A DNA stretch of 64,000 nt from NCBI RefSeq assembly GCF_019393635.1, contig NC_057863.1:1056501-1120500 (forward strand). Direction: 5' to 3'. A model generated the notes under the pieces. The model saw only the letters and a list, made by a program, of their open reading frames with translations, was not told the DNA's origin and made no database searches. The position numbers were made by a program, and so were the translations under genes. Positions within the stretch are counted from its first letter, which is position 1, and the number at the start of each line of letters is the position of its first letter. The stretch is from Dromiciops gliroides (lineage: Eukaryota > Chordata > Mammalia > Microbiotheria > Microbiotheriidae). This document shows, piece after piece, positions 42,407-54,089 of this stretch.

Positions 42407-42774
42407 TGTTAAGGCTTAAAATTCTAGCTATTCTGTCTAAAATATCTAATGAGTGGTCGCCAATAAATTATAAGCTTTAGCAAGAGTTAGGCTTTTAAGC
42501 ATTTATTAAGGAGAATAAGAATTTGGTAAAGAGAGAAAGGCCTAGATTCATCTATCTATTAAAGGGAGAGCGCATTTCTAGCTCCGCTCTCCGCCAGAGT
42601 CCTCAGGAAAGAGAGCGAGTCAGAGCGCCAGGCTCCCCCTTCTTCCTCCCACCAGCAAACGTCACTTCCTGACGCCAAAGAAAAGACTCATGGTCCTGCC
42701 CTCAGAGAGTTCACCTCATGATGGAGCTTTTCTACAGTAAGTCTCTAGCCGGTGGCATCATTTCAATCGTTACA
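42407..42774 (-). mobile_element. Solo ERV LTR (368 bp)
   Basis: Plus-strand ends TGTTAAGGC and GTTACA, flanked by tgtg duplications (42403-42406, 42775-42778). AATAAA lies on the minus strand. Same family as the fragment at 12047. Fossil. Confidence 0.88.
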
Positions 42775-43636
42775 TGTGCCTGTTGTGGGTGTGTGGCAGA
42801 TGGGCATGTTATACTACTGGAATCTATTCCTGTGATGTGGATGCAGTTGAGTCATTCACAGTCCCTGAAGCTGCCTCTCACTACTCACTCACTAGGGACT
42901 CTCCTGTCATTCTCTACCATGCAGAATATTAAAGTGGATTTGATATAACTCTAGGGCTTTTTGTAGGGATTGTAAATGTTGAGGGAGGGAAGTAGCTGTT
43001 AGGTTTCTGAGACCTGGAAGATTCAGGAAGACTTCCCTGGAGTCACAGAGACTTGGGAAGGTCTGGGCACCGTTGTCACATCTGTCCATATCTGCACCCA
43101 CCTCTTCCTCCTCCATGGCTGTATCCAGCAGGTGGAATTCCCAGGTTAGCCTGACCTGCAGAGGGCCATCCCTTTAGGCCCTTGTCTTTCCCAGTAGAAT
43201 TGTTGGTCCGGTTTCCTTTTCTCACCAGGTTTCCCATGGGCTCCTGCCTGCACACCTGTGGCCCCTCCCTAGGGCAGGAGGTGTTCTTTCCAACTGATAT
43301 CACGGCTCTGAAGTTCAGAGACTGCACGTCCTCCTTTCTATTCACGTCTCCCAAGTCTGGCAGCTTCTGCTGAAACTCCAGACCACTGAGTAGTGGATCA
43401 TAACACTGCACACTCCTTCCAGTCCCTTCCAGAACCCTATCTGCTTTCTATCAGTCTCTGTGACCAGTTGTTCACCTGAATTGCACAGCTGGGAGCTTCG
43501 TGATGTACCCTATTTGCTGTGGGACCTGCCACCCCCAAACTGCCTCTCTGGGGAGGGGGAGACAGAATCAGCATTTATTCAGCACTCACTGTGTGCCAGG
43601 GATTGTGCCAAGCATGTTTTAAAAAACAACTATTGT

Positions 43637-43778
43637 GGCAGCTAGGTGGTGCAGTGGATAGAGCACCAGCCCTGGATTCAGGAGGACCTGAGTTAAAATC
43701 TAGCCTCAGACACTTAACACTAGCTGTGTGACCCTGGGCAAGTCACTTAACCCCAATTGCCTCACCCAAAAAAAAAAC
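43637..43778 (+). repeat. MAR1-type CORE-SINE
   Basis: Complete copy after an old 'actcactgtgtgccaggga' repeat; target motif aactattg before and after. Confidence 0.93.
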
Positions 43779-43783
43779 TATTG

Positions 43784-43820
43784 GGGGCAGTTAGGTGGCA
43801 CAGTGGATAAAGCACTGCTC
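43784..43820 (+). repeat. MAR1-type SINE head, truncated
   Basis: 'gggggcagttaggtggcaca' and a further 17 bases of SINE, then unrelated DNA: a second insertion at the same target, cut short. Confidence 0.85.
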
Positions 43821-44029
43821 ACCTTCCAAAGTAGACTGGCCCCTCCCTGGGAGCCCCCCCTGAGTTCCCCCTCCTTCAGCTTCCTCTGAGCTTCAGCTGG
43901 GGGCACTGCCCCATAATTAGCCCTCTGTGGGGCACGAACTCCCAGTGTCCAAATTATTCCTGTAAGTCCCTTGGTTTGCTTTGGGAGGAGCTTTCGGCTC
44001 CCCAGTGTGACTGTGAGCTCTGAGGGCAG

Positions 44030-44235
44030 GCTAGGGGTCTCATAGACCTTACAGGAGACCTCAGAGGTTATCTGCTCCCTAAAATACAGAGTACCTAGCT
44101 TCCAACACAAACCCTCACTCTACCGAGAGACAAAGGAGAGGCCCTCTTACTTTTTCTCAGTCCCTCAGCAGGGAAGCAGCAGAGACAGAATTAGAACCCA
44201 GCTCTTCCTGACTCCAAGTTCAGCCTTATCTCCAG
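44030..44235 (-). repeat. MIR-like repeat (weak)
   Basis: 'gaattagaacccagctcttc' followed by 'ctgactccaagttcagcc' fits a reverse MIR. Confidence 0.5.
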
Positions 44236-44369
44236 GAGGCTGGACTGCCTCTCAAACTTGACCCTTAAAGTGCCTGCCCATCGGAAACCCAGGCTCCCAC
44301 AGGAGAGCAAAAGTAGAATGGGGTGGGGTAGATGCTTCTCCTCACCTACATGTAGCCTTAGCCCAGCCA

Positions 44370-44825
44370 GGCCCAACCAGGCCCAACCAGACCAGACTAG
44401 ACCAAGCCAGGCCAGACCAGACCAGGCCAGACCAGACCAGACTAGTCTAAACTAGGCCAGGCCAGACCAGACCAGACTAGACTAAACTAGGCCAGGCCAG
44501 ACCAGACCAAGCCAGACCAGGCCAGGTCATGCCAGACCAGACCAGACCAAGCCAGGCCAGACTAGACTAAACTAGGCCAGGCCAGACCAGACCAGACCAA
44601 GCCAGACCAGACCAAACCAGACCAGGCCAGGCCAGACCAGACCAAGCCAGACCAAGCCAGACCAGACCAAGCCAGACCAGGCCAGACCAGACCAAGCCAG
44701 ACCAGGCCAGACCAGACCAAGCCAGACCAGACCAGACCAGGTCATGCCAGACCAGACCAGACCAGACCAAGCCAGGCCAGACTAGACTAAACTAGGCCAG
44801 GCCAGACCAGACCAGGCCAGACCAG
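44370..44825. repeat. CCAGA/CCAGG pentamer satellite
   Basis: About 450 bases of CCAGA, CCAGG, CCAAG and CTAGA pentamers. A longer block with 'gactagactaaactaggcca' recurs near 44450, 44480, 44560 and 44785. Confidence 0.95.
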
Positions 44826-44939
44826 ACACTTTCTTCTGCTTTAGGCCAGCCCTCTAAGAGGGGCAGGCAGTGCTAGAGGGCTGGGGAAGATAGTATCATG
44901 GCTACAGCCAGTGACAGCAGCCTCAGGGTCGCTTGATCT

Positions 44940-44940
<1 letters not shown>

Positions 44941-44977
<37 letters not shown>

Positions 44978-45062
44978 GCACGCACGCACGCACGCACACG
45001 CATGCACACACACGCACATACACGTACACACGCACACATGCACGCGCACACACACGCACGAA
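44941..45062. repeat. (CA)n(CGCA)n compound microsatellite
   Basis: Structure like that at 38453: CA run, CGCA run, mixed tail. Confidence 0.97.
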
Positions 45063-47095
45063 TACCCCCAGAGAGCTGGTCACAGTTCTGGGCCACTCTC
45101 ATTCTTTCCAGATCAAAGTTCCTTTGGGCACAGCCGGGCAATAGGACACTGGCAGTCTTGGCCAGTCGGCCACAGTGGGCTCCAGGCGAGGGCCTAGATT
45201 GTGTCAGCACCTGTCTCTGAGCTCCCTTGGACAGCTGGGGGGAGGAGGCACGGGTAGGCAAGGCCTGGCCGGCCGCCCATTTCTGCCTCCCTCTCTATCC
45301 TCTCCAGCCACTTCACCTTCAGAATCTGGTTCAAAGCCCAGCTGAACACCCCACCCCCCCAGGGTGCCCACAGTCCCCACCACCCACTTCAGTTCCACAG
45401 CCCTGACGTGGGATTAAGCTGGAAACCTCCTGGCCAGGAGGCTGCAGGTTCTTGTCAGGGAATGGCTGGAAAACTCTCTTCCCTTTTCCCCGCTTTGTCT
45501 CCTGTCCCAAGACTCAAGGATTCCACTCTTCCCCTGCTGCATCCTGGATCATGTCAAGCCAGCAGAGCGGGGAAGCAGCCCAAGGATTGGACCTTGGAGA
45601 CGGGGGCTCCCTGGCTGAGTCTATTCTGACCTTTCTGGGCATCGGTGCCCTCCCATCACCTAGATGGTCTGGACTCAGGACTTTCCAAGGGCCCTCCCAG
45701 GGTGAGAGCTGGGATCCCAGATTTAGGATTCTGTGGGGTCCCCTTCACCTTCCATTGCAGACACGGGCAGGAAGGTGAGAAGGGGTCAGCCAAAGTCACC
45801 TCTTCAGTCTGGGAAGCCCAGAGACATTTCCCCAGGACCCCCTAGACTCCAGCAGCGCCTGCGCAGTCTGATGCCTCTGGAAAGGGCTGCCTGGTGGGGG
45901 TGAGCCTGGCAGACCCAGAGCAAACCTCCTGCCCCCAACTCTGGGCCCTATAAGCCTGAGAAGCCCCTCCAGATCCTGGGAAATATCACAGCCCAGAGCC
46001 TGGAGTCTAATGACCAAGTGGATTGCTTTGTCCCCTCTTTCTCTCTGTCTCACCATCTCCATTTCCCCTCTCCGCCAGCTGTAGTCTCACTCACCTTCCT
46101 CACAGACTCACTTATACTTCTTCATTTATAGTTTGTACATCACCTCCATCTCCATGTCTGGATCTCCTTCCTCCCTGGCCCAGAGAACAGCTCCTTGGAG
46201 CAAAGAATAAAGGAGGCTTTCAGCTGCCAAGCAGAGGGCTAAGCAGTCCACAGTGTATTCAGTGCTCCACATAAGTTTGGGAAGCCGGTGATCTCTGACC
46301 ACCAGAGGGTTCCATGGAGGGTGAGGATCGCCCGGCTGTGTCCCCCAGCCCTCACTGGAAATGTCCTGTGCTCTGGCTCACACCTTGACATCCTGAGTAA
46401 ACCAGATGGGAGCTGGCCTGACCCAGATGGCGCTGCTCTTGAGCGGGCTGCAAAATGGACTGTGGGAAGTGACGCCTGTGGCTTAACCCTGAAGAAAGGT
46501 GGAGGTGAGATGGAGCACGAGCTTAGGACAACCCAGCAAAGACAAGAAAGCCAGAGATGGGTGAGCAGGAGCCAGAACACACGAAGAGGGCGGAACCAGA
46601 GCTGAGCCAGGCACAGCCAACTTTTCATGCAGAAGGAGTTGATGCTGTGTTTTAGAACTTGTGGAGAGACGTGGGGAAGTGACTGATCAGGCAGCTGCTC
46701 AGAGACATGGCTTGTGGGGGGTGGCTCAGAGAAAGGAGAGCCAGAGACAGGGAGACCAGTGGGGCTAAGGGGATGGAGCAGCTTCAGGGGCAGGGCAGTC
46801 TTCTCCGACCCCCAGACCCATGGCAGACTTCTGCAAGAGGCCAGGTCGGCCTTCCCTCTCTCCCCAAGTGCCTTCTTGCTGACTGATCCCTGTGTTCCGT
46901 CTGATCAGCGTGGGCCTGGTTCTCTCCAGCCCACAGGGCCTATGTGCAATGAGGAGTGAGTGCCCAATCCTAGCTGAATGGGGTAGTTCCCACAGGCAGG
47001 AGGTCGCTGGGGAGGCTGGGGGGCTTCCTATGGCCCCTCCCACCATGCCTTGCCAACAGGGGGCAGTCCAGGAGTAGGACCAGCTTGTCTCCCAC
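45063..47095. other. Intergenic, no gene recognised
   Basis: No exon recognised. A CTCF-like motif at 46297 and a better one at 47052 are described in the findings. Confidence 0.45.
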
Positions 47096-47420
47096 ACAAT
47101 CAATATGTAAGTTCCTACTGGGAGCCAGGTTCTGTGCCAAGCACTAGGGATACAGAAAAGGCAAGAGTCAGGCTCTGCCTTCAAGGAGCTTACAACCTAA
47201 TAGAGGAGGTAACACTCAAACAAATAGATTCAAAGTAACCTCTATACAGATGAATAGGAGATAAAGAACAGAGGCAAGGCACCCAAATGAAAAGAAGGGA
47301 TTCATGGAGAAGGCACCATTTTAGCTGGACTTAAGGGAAGCCAGGGAGGGCCATGGGCAGAGTTGAGGAGGGAGAGTGCTACAGGCTTGGGGGAGGGCCA
47401 GAGAGAATGCCCAGAGCTGA
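47096..47420 (+). repeat. Old interspersed repeat ('gccaggttctgtgccaagca' family)
   Basis: Runs through 'cttcaaggagcttacaacct' and 'agctggacttaagggaagcc', the order seen in part at 24600 and 51080. Confidence 0.6.
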
Positions 47421-47754
47421 GGGGGGGGGGTCTGGTTCTTGGCACAGCCAGGAGGCCAGGGTCACTGGATCAAAGAGGAGGTGTCAGGGACCATAAGAAG
47501 ATCGAAGAGTCTCATAGCTGGACTCCAGAAGCTTCAAGTCTACCCAAGAACAAGTGGCCCTCTGCTTCAGCAGGACTTCCAGCGAGGGGCGCTCATCCTT
47601 CCTCTAGAACACATCGTTCTGCCTGCTTTGCCCCTGTTTCTATCTCCTGAGGTCAAGCAGAATGATCCCTCCCCCTCCCCCTCCCCCTGCCCTCTCCCTC
47701 CTCCTCCTTCCCCTCCCCCAACCTCCTCTTCTATGGGCCCCACCCATGTTGGGG

Positions 47755-47862
47755 GTAAGGGGCTTGCCCAGGGTCACACAGCTACTGTCATGTGTCTGAG
47801 GCTGGATTTAAACTCAGGTTCCCCTGACTCCAGGGTCACCACAGAACCACCTCGCTACCTCA
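47755..47862 (-). repeat. MAR1/MIR-type SINE, partial
   Basis: 'cttgcccagggtcacacagc' followed by 'ggatttaaactcaggttccc'. Confidence 0.85.
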
Positions 47863-48796
47863 CTTTTTTGAGGGGATTTGAGAACAGTTTCTTCTTTTCG
47901 CACACCAAACCTTTAGGACTGCTTCCTGAAGGGGTGTCAAGGGTTCCCACCCACACCCTGTGGCCTCAGTGTTGAAGGAGCTGCTTCTGGCTTGAGTGGA
48001 TGAGGGCTCAAACAAGATGACCTGGTGAGCCTAGAAATGGCCCCCTGGGTGCCTAGGGTGGGGCCGAGGGGAGAGGGCTCCACCCCCACCCCCACCTTAC
48101 AGCTGGGCCCTGACAGAGGCTTCTTGGACAAAAAGGAGCGTGTCAGCACACAGCTCACAAGCTGCAGGACTGGTCAATGAGGAGCCAGGGAAGGCATGTT
48201 TGCTGTCTGAAGTGAGCCAGCTGTTGGGGGAAGCTGCCGCCCCCCTCCCCCTTCCCACCCCCTTCCCAGAACCTCACTGGGCTTCTGCCCCAGTCCCTAT
48301 TGCCCTTTGCCCTTCCAAGGCTGTCTCCGCTGGGCTGGAGTCTTTAAGACAAGATGGGCCATGGGAAGGCCAGAGAACAGGCCTCAACTCATCTGGAATC
48401 CCCGGGCTGCCTCCTTCCACAGGACTTTGGGGGAAGTTCAGGGGGAGGGAGAAACCCCTGAGGCTAAGGAGGAGAGCAGGGGTAGAGATGGTCCCAAGGA
48501 TAGACAAGCCTCCCTCATCCAGCTCTCCCCAGAGCTCTCCTTCATTCCTTGGCTTCCTGCTTCTAAAGAGACCCACCATCCCCCAATTCATTGACTAATT
48601 TAATTTAAAGAGAGCTGCCTACATTTTGGCCATAAGATGGTGGCACAAAACTCAGAAGAAGTCCGTAAAGTCCATGCCTCTGCAGTCCTGGTACTGACCA
48701 CTAGGTGGCGGTCTGATCACAAACGCAAACTACAGCGATACTCTCCCCAACTGTCCAGGGGCTGCAGCTGCCTCGCTTTGGCACTAGGGGGCACAG

Positions 48797-49005
48797 TAGA
48801 GAGGAGAGCCGGATGACTGAGTCAAAAAAGACTTGAGTTTGAATCCTGCCTCAAACATTTAGCCATTTAGCACCTGCATTTTCCTGGGCAAGTCACTGAA
48901 CTCTGCCTCTGTTTCCTCATTTCTCAATTGGAGATAATAAGAAGAGTACAGACCTCCCAGGATTGCTGAGAGGATCAAATGGGATAATAATTTGTAGAGT
49001 CTAAA
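48797..49005 (+). repeat. MIR
   Basis: 'ttgaatcctgcctcaaacat', 'cctgggcaagtcactgaact' and 'gtttcctcatttctcaattg'. Confidence 0.85.
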
Positions 49006-49223
49006 TTCTAGCTATTATGAGATAACATTATGAGAAGTCTCAAGTTTTTGCCCTACCAGAATTAACCATGCACCACACACCCCTCCTCTGGACCAGTGGC
49101 ACAGAGGGAAAAGAAGAATGAAAAATGGCGGCAGAAAAGTTTAGACCTGCCCTCCTCAGGAGCAAGCATCTCCCCCTCCAAAAAAACAACAAAAACCCTG
49201 GTGTGTGTGTGTGTGGGGGGGGG

Positions 49224-49386
49224 GTTGCAACGTGGTGCAGTGGATAAACAACGACCCTGGATTCAGGAGGATCTGAGTTCAAATCCGGCCTCAGACACTT
49301 GACACTTACTAGCTGTGTAACCCTGGGCAAGCCCCTTAACCCTCATTGCCCCACAAACCAAACAAACAAGCAAAAAAAAAAAAAAA
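49224..49386 (+). repeat. MAR1-type CORE-SINE
   Basis: Copy following a (GT)n(G)n run, with A-rich tail containing AAAC units. Confidence 0.92.
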
Positions 49387-50470
49387 CCTCTGGGGGTCCT
49401 GATCCCTTTTCAGAGATGGAGGCCAGAGGCAGGAGCACAGCAGGAGCACGGCAGGAGGTGTGGGAGGCCAGACCTATCTCAGGTTGGTCTGGAAGTTCAA
49501 ACTCAGGTTTGGGATAAAATGAGATACCTATAGAGCATCAGGCTGGTAACCAAAGGAGGTCCACTCAGCCAAGGCAGTGGACATTCAGCAAGGAGATAGC
49601 CTGCATTCCTTGGGGAAGCCTGAGGAAGGAGCTCAACACTCACTGCTCAGTGATTCATGACTTCCCCCAGATTCTGAACCCCCCCCCTGCCATTATTCAG
49701 ACCCCACTCTCCCTTATTCCCATCTACCTCAAGCCCCCAGCCTCCCTCTCCAAGCTGCCTGTCTCTTCTCCGTGCTCTCTGGAATGTCTGCTCCATGGGC
49801 AACAAACAGGATTTCATCTCGGGTCTCACTCATTCTTGCTCCCTCCATCTTGGCTCTTACTGAGATTTGATGACTCAGTCTCTCTGCCCTTCCTTGCCAG
49901 CACAGGCTGCACTTTCCCTGATTCCCCCCAACTCACTTGCTGCTTTCAGGCACCGTCTCCTCCTTTGAGGTTCATGGGACTGAAGCTGGTTGTTGGCACA
50001 TGTCCAGATCATCTAAGCTGAAAGCACCCATGGGGGAGGTTCGATGGACCTGCCTCCCAGACAACAGTCTGCCCCCACCCGCACCCCGTGCCACATGGGG
50101 AGGAACATGCTCTTTCCATTGCCTAGATAGGCAGGAATAGCTACATCTCTAAAATTACCAGACTGAGCTGGGGAAGTCTCTCTGTCTCTGTCTCTCCTCT
50201 TTTTTTTTCTGCTGTCCTCTGTTACTAGAGCCTTCCTCTTTCAGATGGCCTTCATTCACTTGGACCTTGTATGTAATTGTTTGCAAGTTGTCTCCCCTGT
50301 TAAGGGGAGAGATGAGATGCTTTTTGCTTTTATATCCCTAACACACAGCATAGTTCATGACACAGGGTAGGCACTTAAATCAGTCTTCCACCTCAGGCAG
50401 ATAGACAACAGTAAGAAGGAGAAAAGAGGAAGTATTGGGATAGAGAGAAAGGAAGACATTGATAAATAGA
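49387..50470. other. Intergenic, no gene recognised
   Basis: A weak L2-like end ('catgacacagggtaggcact') lies at about 50340-50390. Nothing else recognised. Confidence 0.45.
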
Positions 50471-50474
50471 ACAA

Positions 50475-50800
50475 GAGTCATTGTTCATGGTCAGACTGTG
50501 TCAATATAATAAAAATGAGATACAGTCTAAATTGATGCATCGATTGGATGCTGTACCAATTAAACAGCTAAAGGTTTATTTTCTAGAACTTGACAAAATA
50601 ATAACAAAATGTATTAGGAGGAACAAAATAATGGGGGGAATGGTAGGAATAGAGTATAGCATTACCAAATCTCAAGCTATATTATTGAGCAGTAATCAAC
50701 TTTTTAGTACTGATTAAAACATGAAAAGTAGGTTCGTGGAACAGGCTAAAATAAGGAAAACCCGGAAGCAGCTGAATACATCAACTCAATGTTTAATAAA
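50475..50800 (+). repeat. L1 ORF2 fragment
   Basis: Frame reads LDAVPIKQLKVYFLELDKII, equivalent to the human L1 ORF2 stretch around 'FNAIPIKLPMTFFTELEK'. No promoter or 3' end attached. Confidence 0.85.
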
Positions 50801-50814
50801 TGCAGTGTAAGGTG

Positions 50815-51085
50815 GGGTTAGTCAGGCAGTCAGTCAACAAACATTTAAGTGCCTACTATGTGTCAGACATTGAGCTAAGCACTTTACAATTATTACCTCA
50901 TTTGATCCTCACAACAATCCTTTGAGGTAGGATTTTTTTTTATACCTATTGTATAGATGAAGAAAGCAAGGCAAACAGGGTAAAGTGACTTGCCCAGGGT
51001 CACACAGCTAGGAAGTGTCTGAGGCCGAATTTGAACACGGGTTTTCCTGACCCCAGTCCCAGTGTACCCCCCAGCTATCCTCAAT
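50815..51085 (-). repeat. MIR/THER-type CORE-SINE
   Basis: 'taagtgcctactatgtgtca', 'cctcatttgatcctcacaac', 'cttgcccagggtcacacagc' and 'cgaatttgaacacgggtttt' form one reverse element. Confidence 0.8.
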
Positions 51086-51964
51086 AGAGAAGATCTCTGC
51101 TCTCAAGGAGCTCACTGCTTGGTCAGAGTGACCAATCAATTGGAGGGAAACTGCAATCTGAAAGATTGTTGGATTTAGGGCCAGAAGACCTTGGGAAAGT
51201 CATTCGGTGCTTCGGTTTCCTCAGCTGTAAAATGAGGGGTTTGAACCAGATGCCCCCTAAGATCCATCCCAGCCCAGGATCCTAGGGATCAGCCTGATTA
51301 GATCAGAGGCAGAGGAAGACCTGCACTTCAGGAAAATCACTTTGGCAGCTGAGTGGAGGCTGGACTAGAGTGGGGGGAGATGCGGGGCAGGCTAACCCAC
51401 CTCCAGGCTCCTACAATAGTCCAGGTATGAGGAAAGGAGGGTCAGAGGAGAAAAGGGGGCCTATCTGAGAGGTGCTGCAGAGGTGAAACTTACAGGCCTT
51501 GGCACCATATTGGACAGGATCCAGGGACTGGGAGAATGGGGGTGCTCCCTGTAGTCATTGGTAAGGTAGGAGGAGGGCAGGGTTTGGGGGAAAGAGAACT
51601 TGTTTCACATGTCTACTGGATGTCTCGTCTGAGATGGCAGCTGGAGATGTGAGATTGGAAATCAGCAGAGAGGTTAGGGCAGGAAAGGTAGATCTAATAT
51701 AGTCATTAAATCCATGAGGGCTGATGAGGTCTCCAACAGAGATAGTACAAAGGGGGCCCAGGACAGACCCTCAAGGATCCCCCGTGGTTGGAGAGCATGA
51801 CCTGGATGAGAATCCAGCCAAGGAGATGGAGAAGGAGCAGTCAGATGGGAGGAGGAGAACCAGGAGGGGTGGGGTGCCCTGAAAGCAGAGAAAGGAGGAT
51901 CCAAGAGGAGAGAGTGATCCACAGTGCCCATGGCTCCCGAGAGAACAGAGAGAAGGCCAAGGAT

Positions 51965-52240
51965 TCATGGTGAAAAAATGCCCTCCACCTCCAGAGAGAG
52001 AACTGATGACTGAGTGCAGAGGGAGGGAGAATTTTCTCTCTTTATTCTTCTTGCTTCTCCCCCCTCCCCCCATACAGCTAATGTGGACATAGGGTTTGAA
52101 TGACTTCCCATGGATAACAGATCATATTGCTTCCCTTCTCAATGGGTGGGGGAGGAGGGGTGGGGAGAGGGAGAGAATTCGGAACTCAACATTTAAAAAG
52201 AACGTTACCAATAAAATTTTATTTGTTTTTTTCTTTCTTT
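51965..52240 (+). repeat. L1 3'UTR fragment
   Basis: 'gaactgatgactgagtgcag', 'ccatggataacagatcatat' and 'ctcaacatttaaaaagaacg' fit an L1 3' end; a SINE interrupts its tail. Confidence 0.7.
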
Positions 52241-52388
52241 CTTTTTTTTCAGTGAGGCAATTGGGGTTAAGTGACTTGCCCGGGGTCACACAGCTAGTAA
52301 GTATTAAGTGTCTGAGGCCAGATTTGAACTCAGGTACTCCTGACTCCAGGGCCGGTGCTCTATCCACTGAGCCACCTAGCTGCCCCCA
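52240..52388 (-). repeat. MAR1-type CORE-SINE
   Basis: Reverse copy; duplication aataaaatttta on both sides. Confidence 0.94.
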
Positions 52389-52409
52389 CAAATAAAATTT
52401 TAAAAAGAA

Positions 52410-53105
52410 GTACCCCAAAATATTTCTAGCAGCTCTTTTCGTGGTGGCTAAGAATTGGAAATCAAAGGAATGCCCTTCAATTGGGGAAATGGCTAAACAA
52501 GCTGTGGCATATGATGGTGATGGAATATTCTTGTGCTGTAAGAAGTGACCAGCAGGAGGATTTCAGAAAGGCCTGGAAAGACTTGTATGAGCTGATGTAG
52601 AGTGAAGTGAGCAGAACCAGGAGAACGTTGTGCACAGAGACAGCCATATTGTTGGATGAAGAACTGTGAATGATTTAGGACAGCAATACAATGATCCAAG
52701 ACAATCCCGAAGGACTCATGATGAAGCAGACTATCCATCTCCAAAGAAAGAGCTATATTGATGGAACACAGACTGAAGTAGGCCTTTTTTTCCTTTCATT
52801 CAAGTTTTCTTGTACCAAATGACCAATATGGTGGTATTTTATATAATTGTACATGTATAACTATATATCTGATTGCTTACCACCTCAGGGAGGGCACAGG
52901 GGAGGGAGGGAAGGAGGGATAGAATTTGGAACTCAAAACTTTTTTTTTTCAGGGCAATGAGGGTTAAGTGACTTGCCCAGGGTCACACAGCTAGTGTCAA
53001 GTGTCTAAGGCTGGATTTGAACTCAGGTCCTTATGAATCCAGGGCTGGTGCTTTATCCACTGTGCCACCTAGCTGCCCGGAACTCAAAACTTTAAATAAT
53101 GTGTT
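52410..53105 (+). repeat. L1 3' end
   Basis: ORF2 C-terminal segment and 3'UTR like those at 8737 and 37090, interrupted by SINEs. Confidence 0.93.
52946..53078 (-). repeat. MAR1-type CORE-SINE
   Basis: Reverse copy; duplication ggaactcaaaacttt. Confidence 0.94.
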
Positions 53106-53119
53106 GTTGTTTTTTAGGT

Positions 53120-53262
53120 TTTTTTTAGTAAGGCAATTGGGGTTAAGTGACTTGCCCAGGGTCACACAGCTAGTAAGTATTAAGTGTCTGAGGCCGAATT
53201 TGAACTCAGGTACTCCTGACTCCAGGGCCGGTGCTCTATCCACTGAGCCACCTAGCTGCCCC
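53120..53262 (-). repeat. MAR1-type CORE-SINE
   Basis: Reverse copy directly beyond the L1 tail, with T-rich duplicated flanks. Confidence 0.92.
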
Positions 53263-53289
53263 TGTGTTTTTTTTTAAGAAGTACCCATT

Positions 53290-53445
53290 AAAGAAAGGGG
53301 GGGAGGGAGAAGGATGGGGGGGGAGACAGAGAAAGGCAGAGAGACAGAGAGAGATAGAGACAGAGACAGAGCGATAGACAGAGACAGAGAGACAGAGACA
53401 GACACATAGGCAGAGACAGAGAAACAGAGACACATAAGAGACAGA
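53290..53445. repeat. (GAGACA)n purine repeat
   Basis: GAGA/GACAGA simple repeat. Confidence 0.95.
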
Positions 53446-53870
53446 GAGGGGAGAGGCCGCCGGCTCGGCAGCTGGGAGTCCCCGGGGGGCGCACTTAGCT
53501 GCAGCTCTAAGCTCCGAAGCTCAGGGTTAGCAAGCAAGCGAGCGAGCAGAGGGGCAGTGGAGGCAGCCAGTGTAGACGCCTTGCCGAGACGTTTGGCCGC
53601 AGAGGGCAGAGGAGGCACCGGCCGACCGTCAGCCGCGCTAGAGGGGGGCGGGGGGCGGGGGGCTCTAGTTTACTCCCCGACCACCAACGGAAGGCCGGGA
53701 CAGAAGCCAAAGGGGGCATTAACTGGGCAGCGGTGGAGGGGGAGCCGAGGAGCGAGGACAGGAGGGCGCTTCTCCCGAGCCCGAGACCGGCCTGGGGAGG
53801 GGACAGAGGCCGGACGCGACTGGCCACTGCCCGTTTGGGCTGGCAGGGCAGTCACGTGACAAGCAGGCCG
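53446..53870. promoter_or_regulatory. Orphan CpG-rich block
   Basis: GC-rich with many CpG dinucleotides (for example 'caagcgagcgagcaga' and 'ggcaccggccgaccgtcagc') and Sp1-like GGGCGGGG boxes. It lies 2.4 kb upstream of NCBP3, is not part of its first exon, and has no recognisable coding exon on either strand. Confidence 0.6.
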
Positions 53871-54089
53871 CCCCGGGTGCCTCCATTGCCGTGGAAGGTG
53901 GGGGTGGGGGTGTGGGGAAGTTAGGCGATTCTCTGACATGAAGAGCCCCCTGGTGGCGAAGAGTCAGAACTGGGCTTGGAATAATCACTGGAAGCTGGGA
54001 GGGGACTGGATTGGGAAAGGGAGAGGCTGGGAGCAGAAAGCGCCTAAGGGCAGACAGAAGTGAGGAAGGCTTCATACACTCTTTTCGCA

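Noticed and set aside
42016-42480. Cys/His-rich 154-residue open frame resembling a keratin-associated protein
   Set aside because: It is produced by the GTGTCATG minisatellite and runs into the LTR.
44567-44770. Open frame with a WSGLV/WSGLA repeat (minus)
   Set aside because: It is the translation of the CCAGA pentamer satellite; no unique sequence or start context.
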